Below are positions 43,307-52,088 of a DNA stretch of 64,000 bases, one piece after another; within the stretch, counting starts at the first letter, position 1; every line of letters begins with the position of its first letter. Origin of the DNA: Aquimarina algiphila (lineage in GTDB: Bacteria > Bacteroidota > Bacteroidia > Flavobacteriales > Flavobacteriaceae); assembly GCF_007489275.1 (NCBI RefSeq), contig NZ_VLNR01000024.1:22548-86547 (forward strand). The letters run 5' to 3'. The translations under genes and the position numbers were made by a program. The notes under the pieces are model-generated. The model worked only from the letters and a program-made list of their open reading frames with translations. It did no database searches and was not told where the DNA came from.

Positions 43307-44230
43307 ATGAAAAACGAAAATCCTCAAGCAAAGTCACTATATGAATTATATCTTCACTTGGGATTATCTGTGGATTTAATTCAACCTTCTGAAGGTTTTG
43401 CTATTCTTAATTTGAAAGACATCAATTTTAAACTTCCATATCAATCACCATCATTCCGTCCAGATTATTTTTCATTTCTTTTTGTAAAAAACGGTCAAGG
43501 AAAGTATACCATAGATGAACACTCTTTTGGCGTACAACAGCATTCTATTTACTTTACCAATCCGAGTAATTACCGAACATTCAGTTGGGAAAAAATTGAA
43601 GAAATTTATCTTATAACTTTTGATGAAACATTTCTAAAACAATATATCAACAAAGACATCTTCTCTGAATTTCCATTTTTATTAACTGAAACGATCAGTC
43701 CTAAAATTGTAAGTGATGAATTTTATAGTGAAGTAGAGCGTGTTTATCTAAATATTCACAACGAATACACCAACCAATCTACTGATAAATACAGAATTGT
43801 CGGACATTTATTGGCAGTGATGCTTTATAAAATCAAAGCTTATTTTTGGAAGGATTACAACCCTATTTATGAAGGAAACAGAAGTTCGCAAATTGTTAAA
43901 TCCTTCAAACGATTACTTGAAAAGCACTACCGCGATTTAATTATGGGAAAAACAGAAACTGTTTTCAGGGTTCAGGATTATGCTTCAGCACAAAATCTAC
44001 ATCCTAACTATTTAAGTAATATTATTAAAACTAAGACAGGAAAAACTGTTACTACCTGGATTGCAGACAAATCTATTTCCGAAGCCAAATCACTATTGCA
44101 AAATTCATCCATGTCTATCAAAGAAATAACCTATAGACTAGGGTTCTCTGAAACTGCCCATTTTAGCAATTTTTTTAAAAAACACACCAAAACATCCCCT
44201 GCCCAATATCGAAAAGAGCATTCTATTTAA
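43307..44230 (+). CDS. AraC family transcriptional regulator
   Basis: 307 residues with an N-terminal cupin-like part (about 20-110; FLFVKNGQGKYTIDEHSFG) and a C-terminal AraC domain (about 205-300; QNLHPNYLSNIIKTKTGKTVTTW, SIKEITYRLGFSETAHFSNFFKKH). It is the first gene inside the island and lies upstream of an SDR gene in the same direction, the regulator-oxidoreductase pairing repeated further along. Confidence 0.9.
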   Translation: MKNENPQAKSLYELYLHLGLSVDLIQPSEGFAILNLKDINFKLPYQSPSFRPDYFSFLFVKNGQGKYTIDEHSFGVQQHSIYFTNPSNYRTFSWEKIEEIYLITFDETFLKQYINKDIFSEFPFLLTETISPKIVSDEFYSEVERVYLNIHNEYTNQSTDKYRIVGHLLAVMLYKIKAYFWKDYNPIYEGNRSSQIVKSFKRLLEKHYRDLIMGKTETVFRVQDYASAQNLHPNYLSNIIKTKTGKTVTTWIADKSISEAKSLLQNSSMSIKEITYRLGFSETAHFSNFFKKHTKTSPAQYRKEHSI

Positions 44231-44321
44231 TGAGTTAGTTCTTTATTCTTCTTTTCATTTTCTATTTAAATTTTACAACTAATGCTGTATTCTATGCAAC
44301 AAACAAAGCGTGGTACCTAAA

Positions 44322-44329
44322 TACCTTTG
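44322..44329 (+). promoter_or_regulatory. Bacteroidota -7 promoter element before the SDR gene
   Basis: TACCTTTG matches the TAnnTTTG consensus exactly, 27 bp upstream of the ATG at 44357. No good -33 TTG is present, as expected of an activator-dependent promoter. Confidence 0.45.
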
Positions 44330-44356
44330 TTCTATTAAACTTAAAAAGATATATAA

Positions 44357-45097
44357 ATGAAAAATTTAAGCAACAAAGTAGCCCTTATAACGGGTGCATC
44401 ACGTGGTATTGGTGCAGAGGTAGCACTACATTTGGCCGACGCCGGAGCAAAAGTAATTGTTAATTATTCGGGCAGTAAAGAAGCAGCTTCAGCGATTGTA
44501 CAACAAATCAAAACAAATGGCGGAGATGCCATCGCTATACAAGCTGATGTAAGTAACTCGCAAGATGTAAAAAATCTTTTCGATAATGCCATTGCCCATT
44601 ACGGAAAAATTGATGTTTTGGTCAATAACGCAGGTATTATGATCAATACGTTTATTAAAGATACCACCGACGAGGATTTTGCAAAACAAATGGATGTAAA
44701 TGTAACAGGAGTATTTAATACACTTCGTGAAGCTGCTACGAAATTAGCAGAGAATGGAAGTGTTATCAACTTTTCTACTTCGGTCAACAGAATCATGTTA
44801 CCCACTTATGGACCTTATGTAGCTACCAAAGCAGCAGTTGAACAATTAACTCGCGTGTTTGCAAAAGAAGTAGGAAATAGAGGTATCAATGTAAATTCAA
44901 TTTCTCCCGGACCTACAAACACCGAGTTGTTCACAAAAGGAAAACCAGAAGCAGTAATCAATAGATTAGCCTCTTTATCAGCATTCAATCGTATTGGAGA
45001 ACCTGGAGATATTGCAAAAATTGTAACCTTCCTGGCAAGTGATGAAGCCAAGTGGATTTCTGCTCAGAATATAGGTGCCAACGGAGCAATGGCTTAA
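44357..45097 (+). CDS. SDR oxidoreductase (FabG-like)
   Basis: 246 residues: TGASRGIGAEVA (cofactor site), LVNNAGIMINTFI, catalytic Ser in NFSTSVNR and Tyr-Lys in YGPYVATKAA, and the closing ISAQNIGANGAMA in place of the usual GQ-DGG ending. Substrate unknown. It heads a group with DUF1097, a second SDR and an NTF2-like protein, all on the plus strand with short gaps. Confidence 0.88.
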   Translation: MKNLSNKVALITGASRGIGAEVALHLADAGAKVIVNYSGSKEAASAIVQQIKTNGGDAIAIQADVSNSQDVKNLFDNAIAHYGKIDVLVNNAGIMINTFIKDTTDEDFAKQMDVNVTGVFNTLREAATKLAENGSVINFSTSVNRIMLPTYGPYVATKAAVEQLTRVFAKEVGNRGINVNSISPGPTNTELFTKGKPEAVINRLASLSAFNRIGEPGDIAKIVTFLASDEAKWISAQNIGANGAMA

Positions 45098-45126
45098 CTA
45101 CTTTAATCATTTAATTATTACATATT

Positions 45127-45591
45127 ATGAAAACATTTTTAACCGCCCTCGTTATGGGGCTATGCGGAGCATTGGCAGTATTTATCTCATTTTCTATGGG
45201 ATGGACTACTTGGGTCATGTTTCTTGCCTGGGTAAGTTATTACCTCTTTGGAAAATCGATTAAAATATATACTCCCAGTTTCTTACAGATTATTTTGGGA
45301 ATAGTAATGGGAGTTCTTATACAGTCTTTAGCAAGTTTACTTTCGCCTGTACTAGGTGTATTGGGATTTCCATTAATCGTTTTTGTCCTTATTGGTTCTT
45401 TGGCATATATATCAAAAATTAAAGAGTTAAATAACATTCCTGCTTGGTTTCTGGGTTTGATCATCTTTTTTGGGGTACACCCAGAACTACAAATAATTCC
45501 AGTATTGCGCTTACTTGTTCCTACAGTTGCAGGGGTAGTTTTTGCATTGATTAATGACGCAGGACTTAAATACATAAACAAGAAATTTTAA
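45127..45591 (+). CDS. DUF1097 family membrane protein
   Basis: 154 residues with about five membrane helices (AVFISFSMGWTTWVMFLAWVSYY, IILGIVMGVLIQSLASLL, VVFALINDAGLKYI), a composition and order typical of DUF1097. Function unknown. It lies between two SDR genes, 29 bp after the first and 10 bp before the second. Confidence 0.75.
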   Translation: MKTFLTALVMGLCGALAVFISFSMGWTTWVMFLAWVSYYLFGKSIKIYTPSFLQIILGIVMGVLIQSLASLLSPVLGVLGFPLIVFVLIGSLAYISKIKELNNIPAWFLGLIIFFGVHPELQIIPVLRLLVPTVAGVVFALINDAGLKYINKKF

Positions 45592-45601
45592 ACCACAAAA
45601 A

Positions 45602-46354
45602 ATGAATTCATTACAAAATAAAACAGCCTTAATAACAGGGTCCGCAAGAGGTTTGGGAAAAGCCATAGCAGAAAGATATGCTGCTCTTGGCGCCAATATT
45701 GCCATAAATTTTTCAAAAGACAACATATCAGCCGAAGAGACATTATCAAATATTGAAGCTATGGGGGTTAAAGCCATAGCTATACAAGCTGATGTCAGTA
45801 AAGTAACTGACATTGAAAGACTATTTAATGAAACCAAAAAAGCCTTTGGGAAAATCGATATTGTGGTGGCTAATGCCGGGATAGAAATGGTAGAAACACC
45901 AGTAACGCAATTTACAGAAGAACAATTTGATAGATTGTTTAATATCAATACCAAAGGTGCTTATTTTACCATGCAGCAAGCGGCTAAAAACATCGAAGAT
46001 AACGGACGTATTATTTACATCGCTTCCAGCACCACGGTATATCCCATACCAGGAATGGCTGTATATGGAGGAAGCAAAACTACACCACGCTATCTAGTGG
46101 ATGTTCTTTCAAAAGAAATAGGGAATCGAGGGGTTACTGTAAATTCTATCATTCCGTTTGCAGTAGATCATTCTGGAATATTTGTTGATCCTAATGCTTA
46201 TCCAGAATTAAGAAAATCACTAATAGAAAGCTGTCCCATGGGAAGATTGGCAGAAGTTGAGGATGTAGCAAATCTAGCAGAATTTTTTGCCAGTGATCTA
46301 TCATCATTTGTAAATGGACAACATTTACTTGTTAATGGAGGAGCTAATCAATAA
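45602..46354 (+). CDS. SDR oxidoreductase
   Basis: 250 residues with TGSARGLGKAIA, VVANAGIEMVETP (a variant of NNAG), catalytic YGGSKTT preceded by ASSTTVYP, and the ending VNGQHLLVNGGANQ. It resembles FabG-type reductases and its neighbour at 44357 (similar IAIQADVS segment), so the two may be old duplicates. Part of the four-gene group 44357-46785. Confidence 0.87.
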   Translation: MNSLQNKTALITGSARGLGKAIAERYAALGANIAINFSKDNISAEETLSNIEAMGVKAIAIQADVSKVTDIERLFNETKKAFGKIDIVVANAGIEMVETPVTQFTEEQFDRLFNINTKGAYFTMQQAAKNIEDNGRIIYIASSTTVYPIPGMAVYGGSKTTPRYLVDVLSKEIGNRGVTVNSIIPFAVDHSGIFVDPNAYPELRKSLIESCPMGRLAEVEDVANLAEFFASDLSSFVNGQHLLVNGGANQ

Positions 46355-46362
46355 GTATCACA

Positions 46363-46785
46363 ATGAAAAAAACAACTTATTTAATTAGTTTATTAATGTT
46401 CATATCCTTTTTCAATACATGTGGACAAATAGGAAACCACGAACATAAAGAAGTAGAATCTATGAATCTAAATAGTATTAAAAACAATATTGTCAAACAG
46501 GCATTTGAAGCATGGCAACAAGGAGATTCAAAGCTTTGGTTCTCATTTTTTACTAATGATGCACAGCTGTACGATGATGGGAAACTACGCGATTTTAATA
46601 ATTTTTCAACTAATGCAATAGGAGAAGAATGGTTTACTAGTCTCGACAAAGTCGAAAATGAAGGTTTGTCTATTTACAGAAAAATTCATACCAAGAAGTG
46701 GGGTGATTTTAAAACATATTTTAAATTTTACATTAACGACAAGGAGAAAATTTATCGATTAGAAATTGGACAAGCTGATTACTAA
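46363..46785 (+). CDS. Exported NTF2/SnoaL-like protein
   Basis: 140 residues; the N-terminus has a lipoprotein-type signal (YLISLLMFISFFNTCGQ, lipobox FNTC, atypical). The mature part has the cone-shaped NTF2-like pattern KQAFEAWQQGDSKLWFSFFTNDAQLYDDG. Such folds act as small isomerases, dehydratases or binding proteins. It is the last gene of the SDR group. Confidence 0.68.
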   Translation: MKKTTYLISLLMFISFFNTCGQIGNHEHKEVESMNLNSIKNNIVKQAFEAWQQGDSKLWFSFFTNDAQLYDDGKLRDFNNFSTNAIGEEWFTSLDKVENEGLSIYRKIHTKKWGDFKTYFKFYINDKEKIYRLEIGQADY

Positions 46786-46912
46786 ATAGCAATATGAATT
46801 TATTATTAATTATCTAAATCCTATTCTAGCACATACTTGTCTATGAAGTTTCAATAGTATTTGTTTAAAGACTTAAATACTAAATTTGGTTTAAACCCAA
46901 CTTCCTCACTTT

Positions 46913-46942
46913 GGCTACATTCTCCATCAATTAGGCTACAAC
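46913..46942 (+). promoter_or_regulatory. Paired AraC-type half-sites, 21 bp apart
   Basis: GGCTACAT (46913-46920) and GGCTACAAC (46934-46942) are direct repeats 21 bp apart. The same pair occurs before 49080. A -7-like GACCTTTG follows at 46961-46968, 28 bp before the ATG, so the inner site touches the -33 region. Confidence 0.55.
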
Positions 46943-46996
46943 AAGGCAAATGTAATTATTGACCTTTGTATTGTTCTAATATTAAAATTTAAAATT

Positions 46997-47830
46997 ATGG
47001 AATATCAAAAAGACAACAAAGTTTGGTTCATTACCGGCTCTTCTCGGGGGTTTGGACGTATTTGGACGGAAGCCGCACTTGAGCGAGGGGATAAAGTCGT
47101 AGCAACTGCCCGCAGATTGGAGAGTATATCTGATCTACAGGAAACCTACGGCGAAAATGTGCTTACCCTAGCGCTTGATGTGACAAAGACGGATCAGGTA
47201 AAGGCTGTACTCGACCAAGCCTACAATCATTTCGGCAGACTAGATGTCATTATGAATAATGCTGGCTATTCACTTGTCGGTACTATCGAGGAAGCTGGTT
47301 TAGATGATGTACGGGCACTCTATGAAACGAATTTATTTGGCACCTTATCTGTTATCCAGGCCGCTCTACCACTACTACGTAAACAAGGTAGTGGTCACAT
47401 ATTAGGAGTATCAAGTAGTCTTGGGCTTGAGTCAATGCCGGTAATCGGATATTATTGTTCCACAAAATGGGCATATGAGGCAATTCATGAAAGCCTGGCA
47501 GCAGAGGTCGAGTCCTTTGGTATTAAAGTAACACTCATAGAACCTGGTGCCTATGCGACAGAGTTCGGTAGTCAAGAGTCATTGAAGATGGCCAGTGGAC
47601 TTGACATCTACTCAGGTTTTAAAGAGCAATTTGTGCAAGGTCTGCGAAATTTGGAAAGAGGAAACCCCAACGCCACTCCCGAAGCTATTTTTAAAGTAGT
47701 AGATGCTAAACAGCCACCACTACGAATTTTTCTGGGTAACCAATCATTGCCTTCAGTTCGTAAAGCTTACAATGACCGCCTGGCAACATGGGAAGCTTGG
47801 AAAGAAGTGTCCGATGCCGTACAAGGTTGA
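46997..47830 (+). CDS. SDR oxidoreductase of foreign base composition
   Basis: 277 residues: TGSSRGFGRIWT, VIMNNAGYSLVG, catalytic Ser in GVSSSLG and YCSTKWA. The G+C and codon use are visibly higher than in all neighbouring genes (for example CGG, CGC, GCC and GGC codons), which points to recent transfer from a less AT-rich donor. It is followed by an AraC gene and preceded by paired half-sites like those of the next cassette. Confidence 0.87.
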   Translation: MEYQKDNKVWFITGSSRGFGRIWTEAALERGDKVVATARRLESISDLQETYGENVLTLALDVTKTDQVKAVLDQAYNHFGRLDVIMNNAGYSLVGTIEEAGLDDVRALYETNLFGTLSVIQAALPLLRKQGSGHILGVSSSLGLESMPVIGYYCSTKWAYEAIHESLAAEVESFGIKVTLIEPGAYATEFGSQESLKMASGLDIYSGFKEQFVQGLRNLERGNPNATPEAIFKVVDAKQPPLRIFLGNQSLPSVRKAYNDRLATWEAWKEVSDAVQG

Positions 47831-47926
47831 TCAAGATAATGACCATTGAAACAAAATACAGTAATATTGTAACTTTAACGATAGCCGATATTTAGTATCT
47901 TATCGGTTGTCGTTTAGCTCCTAAAA

Positions 47927-48838
47927 ATGAAAAAAGAAGAGAACATACCTCGAAAATTTAATTCATTATCCGATTTTCATCATGCTTTTGGTCTACCAAA
48001 GCCAGCGCATCCTTTGATAAGTTTTATAAATATTGAAGATATTTCAATCTCTACCGAGGAATCATTTGATTTCTTTATATTAAACTTTTACAAGATCGCT
48101 TACAAAACGACACTTTGTGGACAAGCAAGATACGGACAAAGCTATTATGACTTTGGTGAAGGTGGTTTGATTTTTACCGCTCCAAATCAAGTATTCGAAA
48201 GTCCCAAAAGTTCGGCTTCGGGTTATATCTTTTTTATCCACCCGGATTTTTTACTGAACTACTCTCTAGCTAAAAAAATCAAGCAATATGGCTTTTTTTC
48301 ATACGCTACAAATGAGGCATTACATCTCTCTGCTCATGAAAAAGAAACCGTCATGTCAATCTTTAAAATCATCGACGATGAATTGAAGAGCAGAATAGAT
48401 GATTTTAGTCACGATGTAGTTATTTCTCAAATAGAATTATTGCTGAACTACAGCAATCGATTTTACAACAGACAGTTCATTATACATAAAGCTGTTTACA
48501 AAGATTTATTATTGCAGCTAGAGGAGCTTTTAGACGATTATTTCAAAGATTCAAAACCATTAAATGAAGGTTTACCGTCTGTTCATTATTTAGCTGGTCA
48601 AGTCAATGTATCCCCAAGCTATTTAAGTGACATGTTACGTTCACTGACGGGACAAAATGCTCAGCAGCATATTCATCATAAATTGATAGAAAAAGCCAAA
48701 GAAGAATTGTCCACAACAAGTCTATCTGTGAGTGAAATTGCTTATGCTTTGGGTTTTGAACATCCGCAATCATTCAGTAAGTTTTTTAAAACAAAAACTA
48801 AACTCACTCCACTGGAATTTAGGCAATCGTTTAACTGA
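47927..48838 (+). CDS. AraC family regulator, first of a paralogous pair
   Basis: 303 residues opening with FHHAFGLPKPAHPLISFINIED and ending in an AraC domain (NVSPSYLSDMLRSLTGQNAQQHIH, SVSEIAYALGFEHPQSFSKFFKTK). It is closely similar along its whole length to the regulator at 49989, including the shared ending TPLEFRQSFN / SPLEFRQSFN. It lies 97 bp downstream of the 46997 SDR and probably controls it. Confidence 0.9.
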   Translation: MKKEENIPRKFNSLSDFHHAFGLPKPAHPLISFINIEDISISTEESFDFFILNFYKIAYKTTLCGQARYGQSYYDFGEGGLIFTAPNQVFESPKSSASGYIFFIHPDFLLNYSLAKKIKQYGFFSYATNEALHLSAHEKETVMSIFKIIDDELKSRIDDFSHDVVISQIELLLNYSNRFYNRQFIIHKAVYKDLLLQLEELLDDYFKDSKPLNEGLPSVHYLAGQVNVSPSYLSDMLRSLTGQNAQQHIHHKLIEKAKEELSTTSLSVSEIAYALGFEHPQSFSKFFKTKTKLTPLEFRQSFN

Positions 48839-48999
48839 AGAAAAATAATTAGAAAAATTTAAAAATTCGGGTTGTGTTCAACAGAATGGTTCGTGCAACT
48901 TTTTCGCCCTACCGTTCAAACCATAGCTAAACCTTTGGTAGCAAGGTTAACGTGTCCACAGCACAAATAGCTTGTCCTTTTTCAAAGACCTTCCACTCT

Positions 49000-49029
49000 G
49001 ACTACAACAATAATCGTTTTGGCTACATC
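49000..49029 (+). promoter_or_regulatory. Second copy of the paired half-sites
   Basis: GACTACAAC (49000-49008) and GGCTACATC (49021-49029), 21 bp apart, followed by CAGCTTTG (49048-49055), 24 bp before the ATG at 49080. Spacing and position repeat those before 46997. Confidence 0.55.
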
Positions 49030-49079
49030 TCTTGCTTAATACCATCGCAGCTTTGTATAAACAAAAAAAAAAGAAAAAA

Positions 49080-49973
49080 ATGAATATAGTTTTAACAGGC
49101 TCATTGGGTAACATCAGCAAACCTCTTGCAAAAGAACTAATTGCAAAAGGACATACGGTTACGTTAATAAGTAGTAACCCTGAAAGAGCAAAAGTAATTG
49201 AAGAGATTGGAGCGATTCCAGCTATTGGCACTATGGAAGATGTAGATTTTTTAACAGAATCATTTGCAGAAGCAGATGCTGTGTATTGTATGATTCCGCC
49301 AGGAGACTACTTTGATCAAGATTTCAATCAAATAGAATTTTACAAACAAGTTGGTAATAACTATGCTGAAGCTATTTTAAAATCAAACGTAAAAAAGGTT
49401 GTACATCTGAGTAGTATAGGCGGTAATATGAATAAAAATAATGGTCAGCTTATTGCACATACCAATGTAGAAAATATCTTTAAGTCCTTACCAGAAGAAG
49501 TTAAAATTACGACGCTAAGACCTACATCTTTCTACTATAATTTATTTGGATTTATTCCTACAATAAAATCTCAAGGAATTATAGCTTCTAACTATGGTGA
49601 AGATGATAAGTGTCCTTGGGTATCACCTTCTGATATTGCCGAAGTTATTGCTGAGGAATTAGAAGGTTCATTCTCAGAAAGAAAAGTGCGTTATATAGTA
49701 AGTGAAGAGTTAACTTGTAATGAAATAGCAAAAACGTTGGGTGAGGCAATTGGAAAACCAGACTTAAAATGGATTTTGATTTCTGATAGGGATATGTTAA
49801 ATGGAGCTTTATCAATTGGGCTTAACCCTAAAATAGCAGAAGGATTAACAGAAATGAACAAAAGTATTCGTAATGGCAAACTATTGGAAGATTATTACAG
49901 TAGTAAGCCAAAATTTAGAAAAGTAAAACTAAAAGAGTTTGCCAAAGAGTTTGCAAAGGTATATAACCAATAA
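49080..49973 (+). CDS. NmrA-like NAD(P)-binding protein
   Basis: 298 residues from the ATG at 49080 (MNIVLTGSLGNISKPLAKEL); the frame runs upstream through a lysine-rich stretch to 49032 that I exclude. It has the atypical SDR dinucleotide site TGSLGNISK, an AVYCMIPPGDYFD segment and HLSSIGGN. Such proteins are quinone or azo reductases or redox sensors. Similar in type to the 52089 gene. It lies 15 bp before its AraC regulator. Confidence 0.83.
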   Translation: MNIVLTGSLGNISKPLAKELIAKGHTVTLISSNPERAKVIEEIGAIPAIGTMEDVDFLTESFAEADAVYCMIPPGDYFDQDFNQIEFYKQVGNNYAEAILKSNVKKVVHLSSIGGNMNKNNGQLIAHTNVENIFKSLPEEVKITTLRPTSFYYNLFGFIPTIKSQGIIASNYGEDDKCPWVSPSDIAEVIAEELEGSFSERKVRYIVSEELTCNEIAKTLGEAIGKPDLKWILISDRDMLNGALSIGLNPKIAEGLTEMNKSIRNGKLLEDYYSSKPKFRKVKLKEFAKEFAKVYNQ

Positions 49974-49988
49974 TTGGTACATTTAGAT

Positions 49989-50909
49989 ATGGCAAATAAA
50001 AAACCATATAGAATTAAAACAATTAGTGAGTTTCATAAATTCAGAGGTTTACCAGCTCCCGAGCATCCTTTGATCAGTGTGATAGATTACGCTTCGATAA
50101 GGCATTCGGATGAAAGCAATTCAATGAGTTGGCTACTTGATTTTTATGTTATTTCTTTAAAAAAATCTTCTCACACTAAGTTTAGATATGGATATCAGCA
50201 ATGCGATTTTGATGAAGGCTCACTGTTTTTTATGGCACCAAATCAGGTATTTCGCGTGGAGGTTGACAAAAACCATACGCCGGTGAACTCAGGATGGATA
50301 TTACTAATTCATCCTGATTTTATTTGGGGTACAACATTGATAAAAACAATCAAGCAATTCGTTTTTTTTGATTATACCGTAAACGAAGCGCTGTTTCTGT
50401 CCTCCAAGGAAGAGTCTATACTAAATGGCATTATTCAAAACATTCAGCAAGAGTATCAAGCAAATATTGATAAATTCGGCAAACAAATCATTAGCACTCA
50501 CATTGAAAATTTGCTCAGCTATTCTGAAAGGTTTTACAATCGTCAATTCATAACAAGGGAAAAGGTCAATCATCAAATTTTAGAACGTTTGGAGAAACTA
50601 TTGACAGATTACTTTAACAGTGATGATTTGGTAATAAAAGGCTTACCATCTGTTCAAGATGTTTCAGAAGAATTGAATGTTTCACAAAGTTACTTAGGCA
50701 GCCTACTTAGAGTCCTAACAGGTCAAAACACTCAGCAACATATTCACGAAAAACTGATTGAAAAAGCCAAAGAAAAATTATCTACAACAAACCTTACAAT
50801 TAGCGAAATTGCTTATGAATTAGGCTTTGAACACTCACAATCATTCAGCAAACTTTTCAAATCCAAAACACAGTTCTCTCCTTTGGAATTCCGACAATCA
50901 TTTAACTGA
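49989..50909 (+). CDS. AraC family regulator, second of the paralogous pair
   Basis: 306 residues from the ATG at 49989; a TTG at 49974 is also in frame but less likely. FHKFRGLPAPEHPLISVIDY near the start and NVSQSYLGSLLRVLTGQNTQQHIH near the end correspond to the same segments in the 47927 protein. Both are preceded by an oxidoreductase gene, so a regulator-plus-reductase cassette appears twice in 4 kb. Confidence 0.9.
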   Translation: MANKKPYRIKTISEFHKFRGLPAPEHPLISVIDYASIRHSDESNSMSWLLDFYVISLKKSSHTKFRYGYQQCDFDEGSLFFMAPNQVFRVEVDKNHTPVNSGWILLIHPDFIWGTTLIKTIKQFVFFDYTVNEALFLSSKEESILNGIIQNIQQEYQANIDKFGKQIISTHIENLLSYSERFYNRQFITREKVNHQILERLEKLLTDYFNSDDLVIKGLPSVQDVSEELNVSQSYLGSLLRVLTGQNTQQHIHEKLIEKAKEKLSTTNLTISEIAYELGFEHSQSFSKLFKSKTQFSPLEFRQSFN

Positions 50910-51005
50910 AAACAAAATTACCAACAAAAGGTCTTGTTGCCAATATTGTTTTTAATAAGACAATCTAAACCATTACTACCATACAAACTGTTATAGTTAA
51001 ACAAC

Positions 51006-51410
51006 TCATTTTTTTCCTTTGGTTTTTTTGTAAATAGCACGAAGTCTATCCTCCCAATCTACTGACCAATCGTAGAAACTGGACAATGGTTCAACAAGAC
51101 TCTTTCCAAATTCTGTTAATGTATATTCTACACGAGGTGGTACCTCTGGGTATACCTTTCGAGAAATCATTCCATATTTCAATAGTGTTTTTAGTGTCTG
51201 CGATAACATCTTAGGAGAAATACCAATGACCTGTTTTTGTAGATCGCTATTTCGTTTTGTACCCTGCATCAAAGTAGTTAAGATTAAGAGCGTCCATTTA
51301 TCGGCTATCAACGCGAAAGATACCTGTATAATACAGTTTTCATCAAAAACGGTTCTAGCGTTCAAAGATTCCAAGTATGAAATTTTTTTAATTTTTTTTT
51401 CAGCTTCCAT
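51006..51410 (-). CDS. HxlR family transcriptional regulator
   Basis: 134 residues with the single conserved N-terminal cysteine (ENCIIQVSFALIADKWTLLILTTLMQG) and the winged helix (IGISPKMLSQTLKTLLKYGMISR). HxlR/DUF24 proteins often sense quinones or electrophiles through that cysteine and control a divergent reductase gene. Here the divergent pair is an NTF2-like protein and an NmrA-type reductase. Confidence 0.9.
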   Translation of the reverse strand: MEAEKKIKKISYLESLNARTVFDENCIIQVSFALIADKWTLLILTTLMQGTKRNSDLQKQVIGISPKMLSQTLKTLLKYGMISRKVYPEVPPRVEYTLTEFGKSLVEPLSSFYDWSVDWEDRLRAIYKKTKGKK

Positions 51411-51449
51411 TACTATTGTTTATTTATTTACTACCTAAAAGTAAGTTAT

Positions 51450-51463
51450 GTACTATTTAGTAC
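51450..51463. promoter_or_regulatory. HxlR-type operator
   Basis: GTACTA-TT-TAGTAC lies in the divergent region between the HxlR gene and 51530. It fits the TACT...AGTA palindromes known for YodB-like members of the family. Confidence 0.55.
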
Positions 51464-51529
51464 CCTCTTGCGTGATACAAGTATAGCTCATAAATTTGTA
51501 TAATAATTAGAAATTTAAACAAAAATAAG

Positions 51530-52084
51530 ATGAAAACAAAAACATTAAACCAAATACTAACAATCCTAATTGCTGTATTTCTAACAAATATGTATTCGGG
51601 TCAAGCCCAAAAAAAGCAGACCGAAACAAATAGTGAGGAAATAACAATAAATGAAAAAAATCAAGGGAAAATAGTTCAGGATTTATTAGAAGCCTTCAAT
51701 CTAGGTGCAGAGAATGTACTCGAGCTTTTTGATGAAGGAGCCATTATTGAATATCCATATGCTTATTCATTAGGTACACCTTCCTCTTTGAATAAAACAC
51801 AGTATGGTGATTATTTAAAAGGTGCTCTCTCGAACATGCCGGATATAGCATTCTCACAAGTGAAAAGTTATATAACAGAAAACCATATCGTATGGGCAGA
51901 ATTTCATGGAGAGGTAATTATTCCATCGACGAAACAATTATACAAACAAGACTATGTCGCCCGTATAATTCTCAAAAAAGGAAAGATCATTCATTATAAA
52001 GAGTACTGGAATCCTATGGCGGTATCAGCTATGGGGGATCATAAAGAAGTTAATAAAATGTTTAATGATAAATCAAAACAATAA
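51530..52084 (+). CDS. Exported SnoaL/NTF2-like protein
   Basis: 184 residues with a signal peptide (ILTILIAVFLTNMYSGQAQ). The mature domain has the SnoaL pattern VQDLLEAFNLGAENVLELFDEGAIIEYPYAY and KIIHYKEYWNPMA. These proteins bind or convert small organic molecules. It lies 4 bp before the next start and is divergent from the HxlR regulator. Confidence 0.82.
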   Translation: MKTKTLNQILTILIAVFLTNMYSGQAQKKQTETNSEEITINEKNQGKIVQDLLEAFNLGAENVLELFDEGAIIEYPYAYSLGTPSSLNKTQYGDYLKGALSNMPDIAFSQVKSYITENHIVWAEFHGEVIIPSTKQLYKQDYVARIILKKGKIIHYKEYWNPMAVSAMGDHKEVNKMFNDKSKQ

Positions 52085-52088
52085 AATT

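Noticed and set aside
45511..45954. 147-residue minus-strand frame across DUF1097 and SDR
   Set aside because: Antisense to two well-supported genes and without a recognisable domain.
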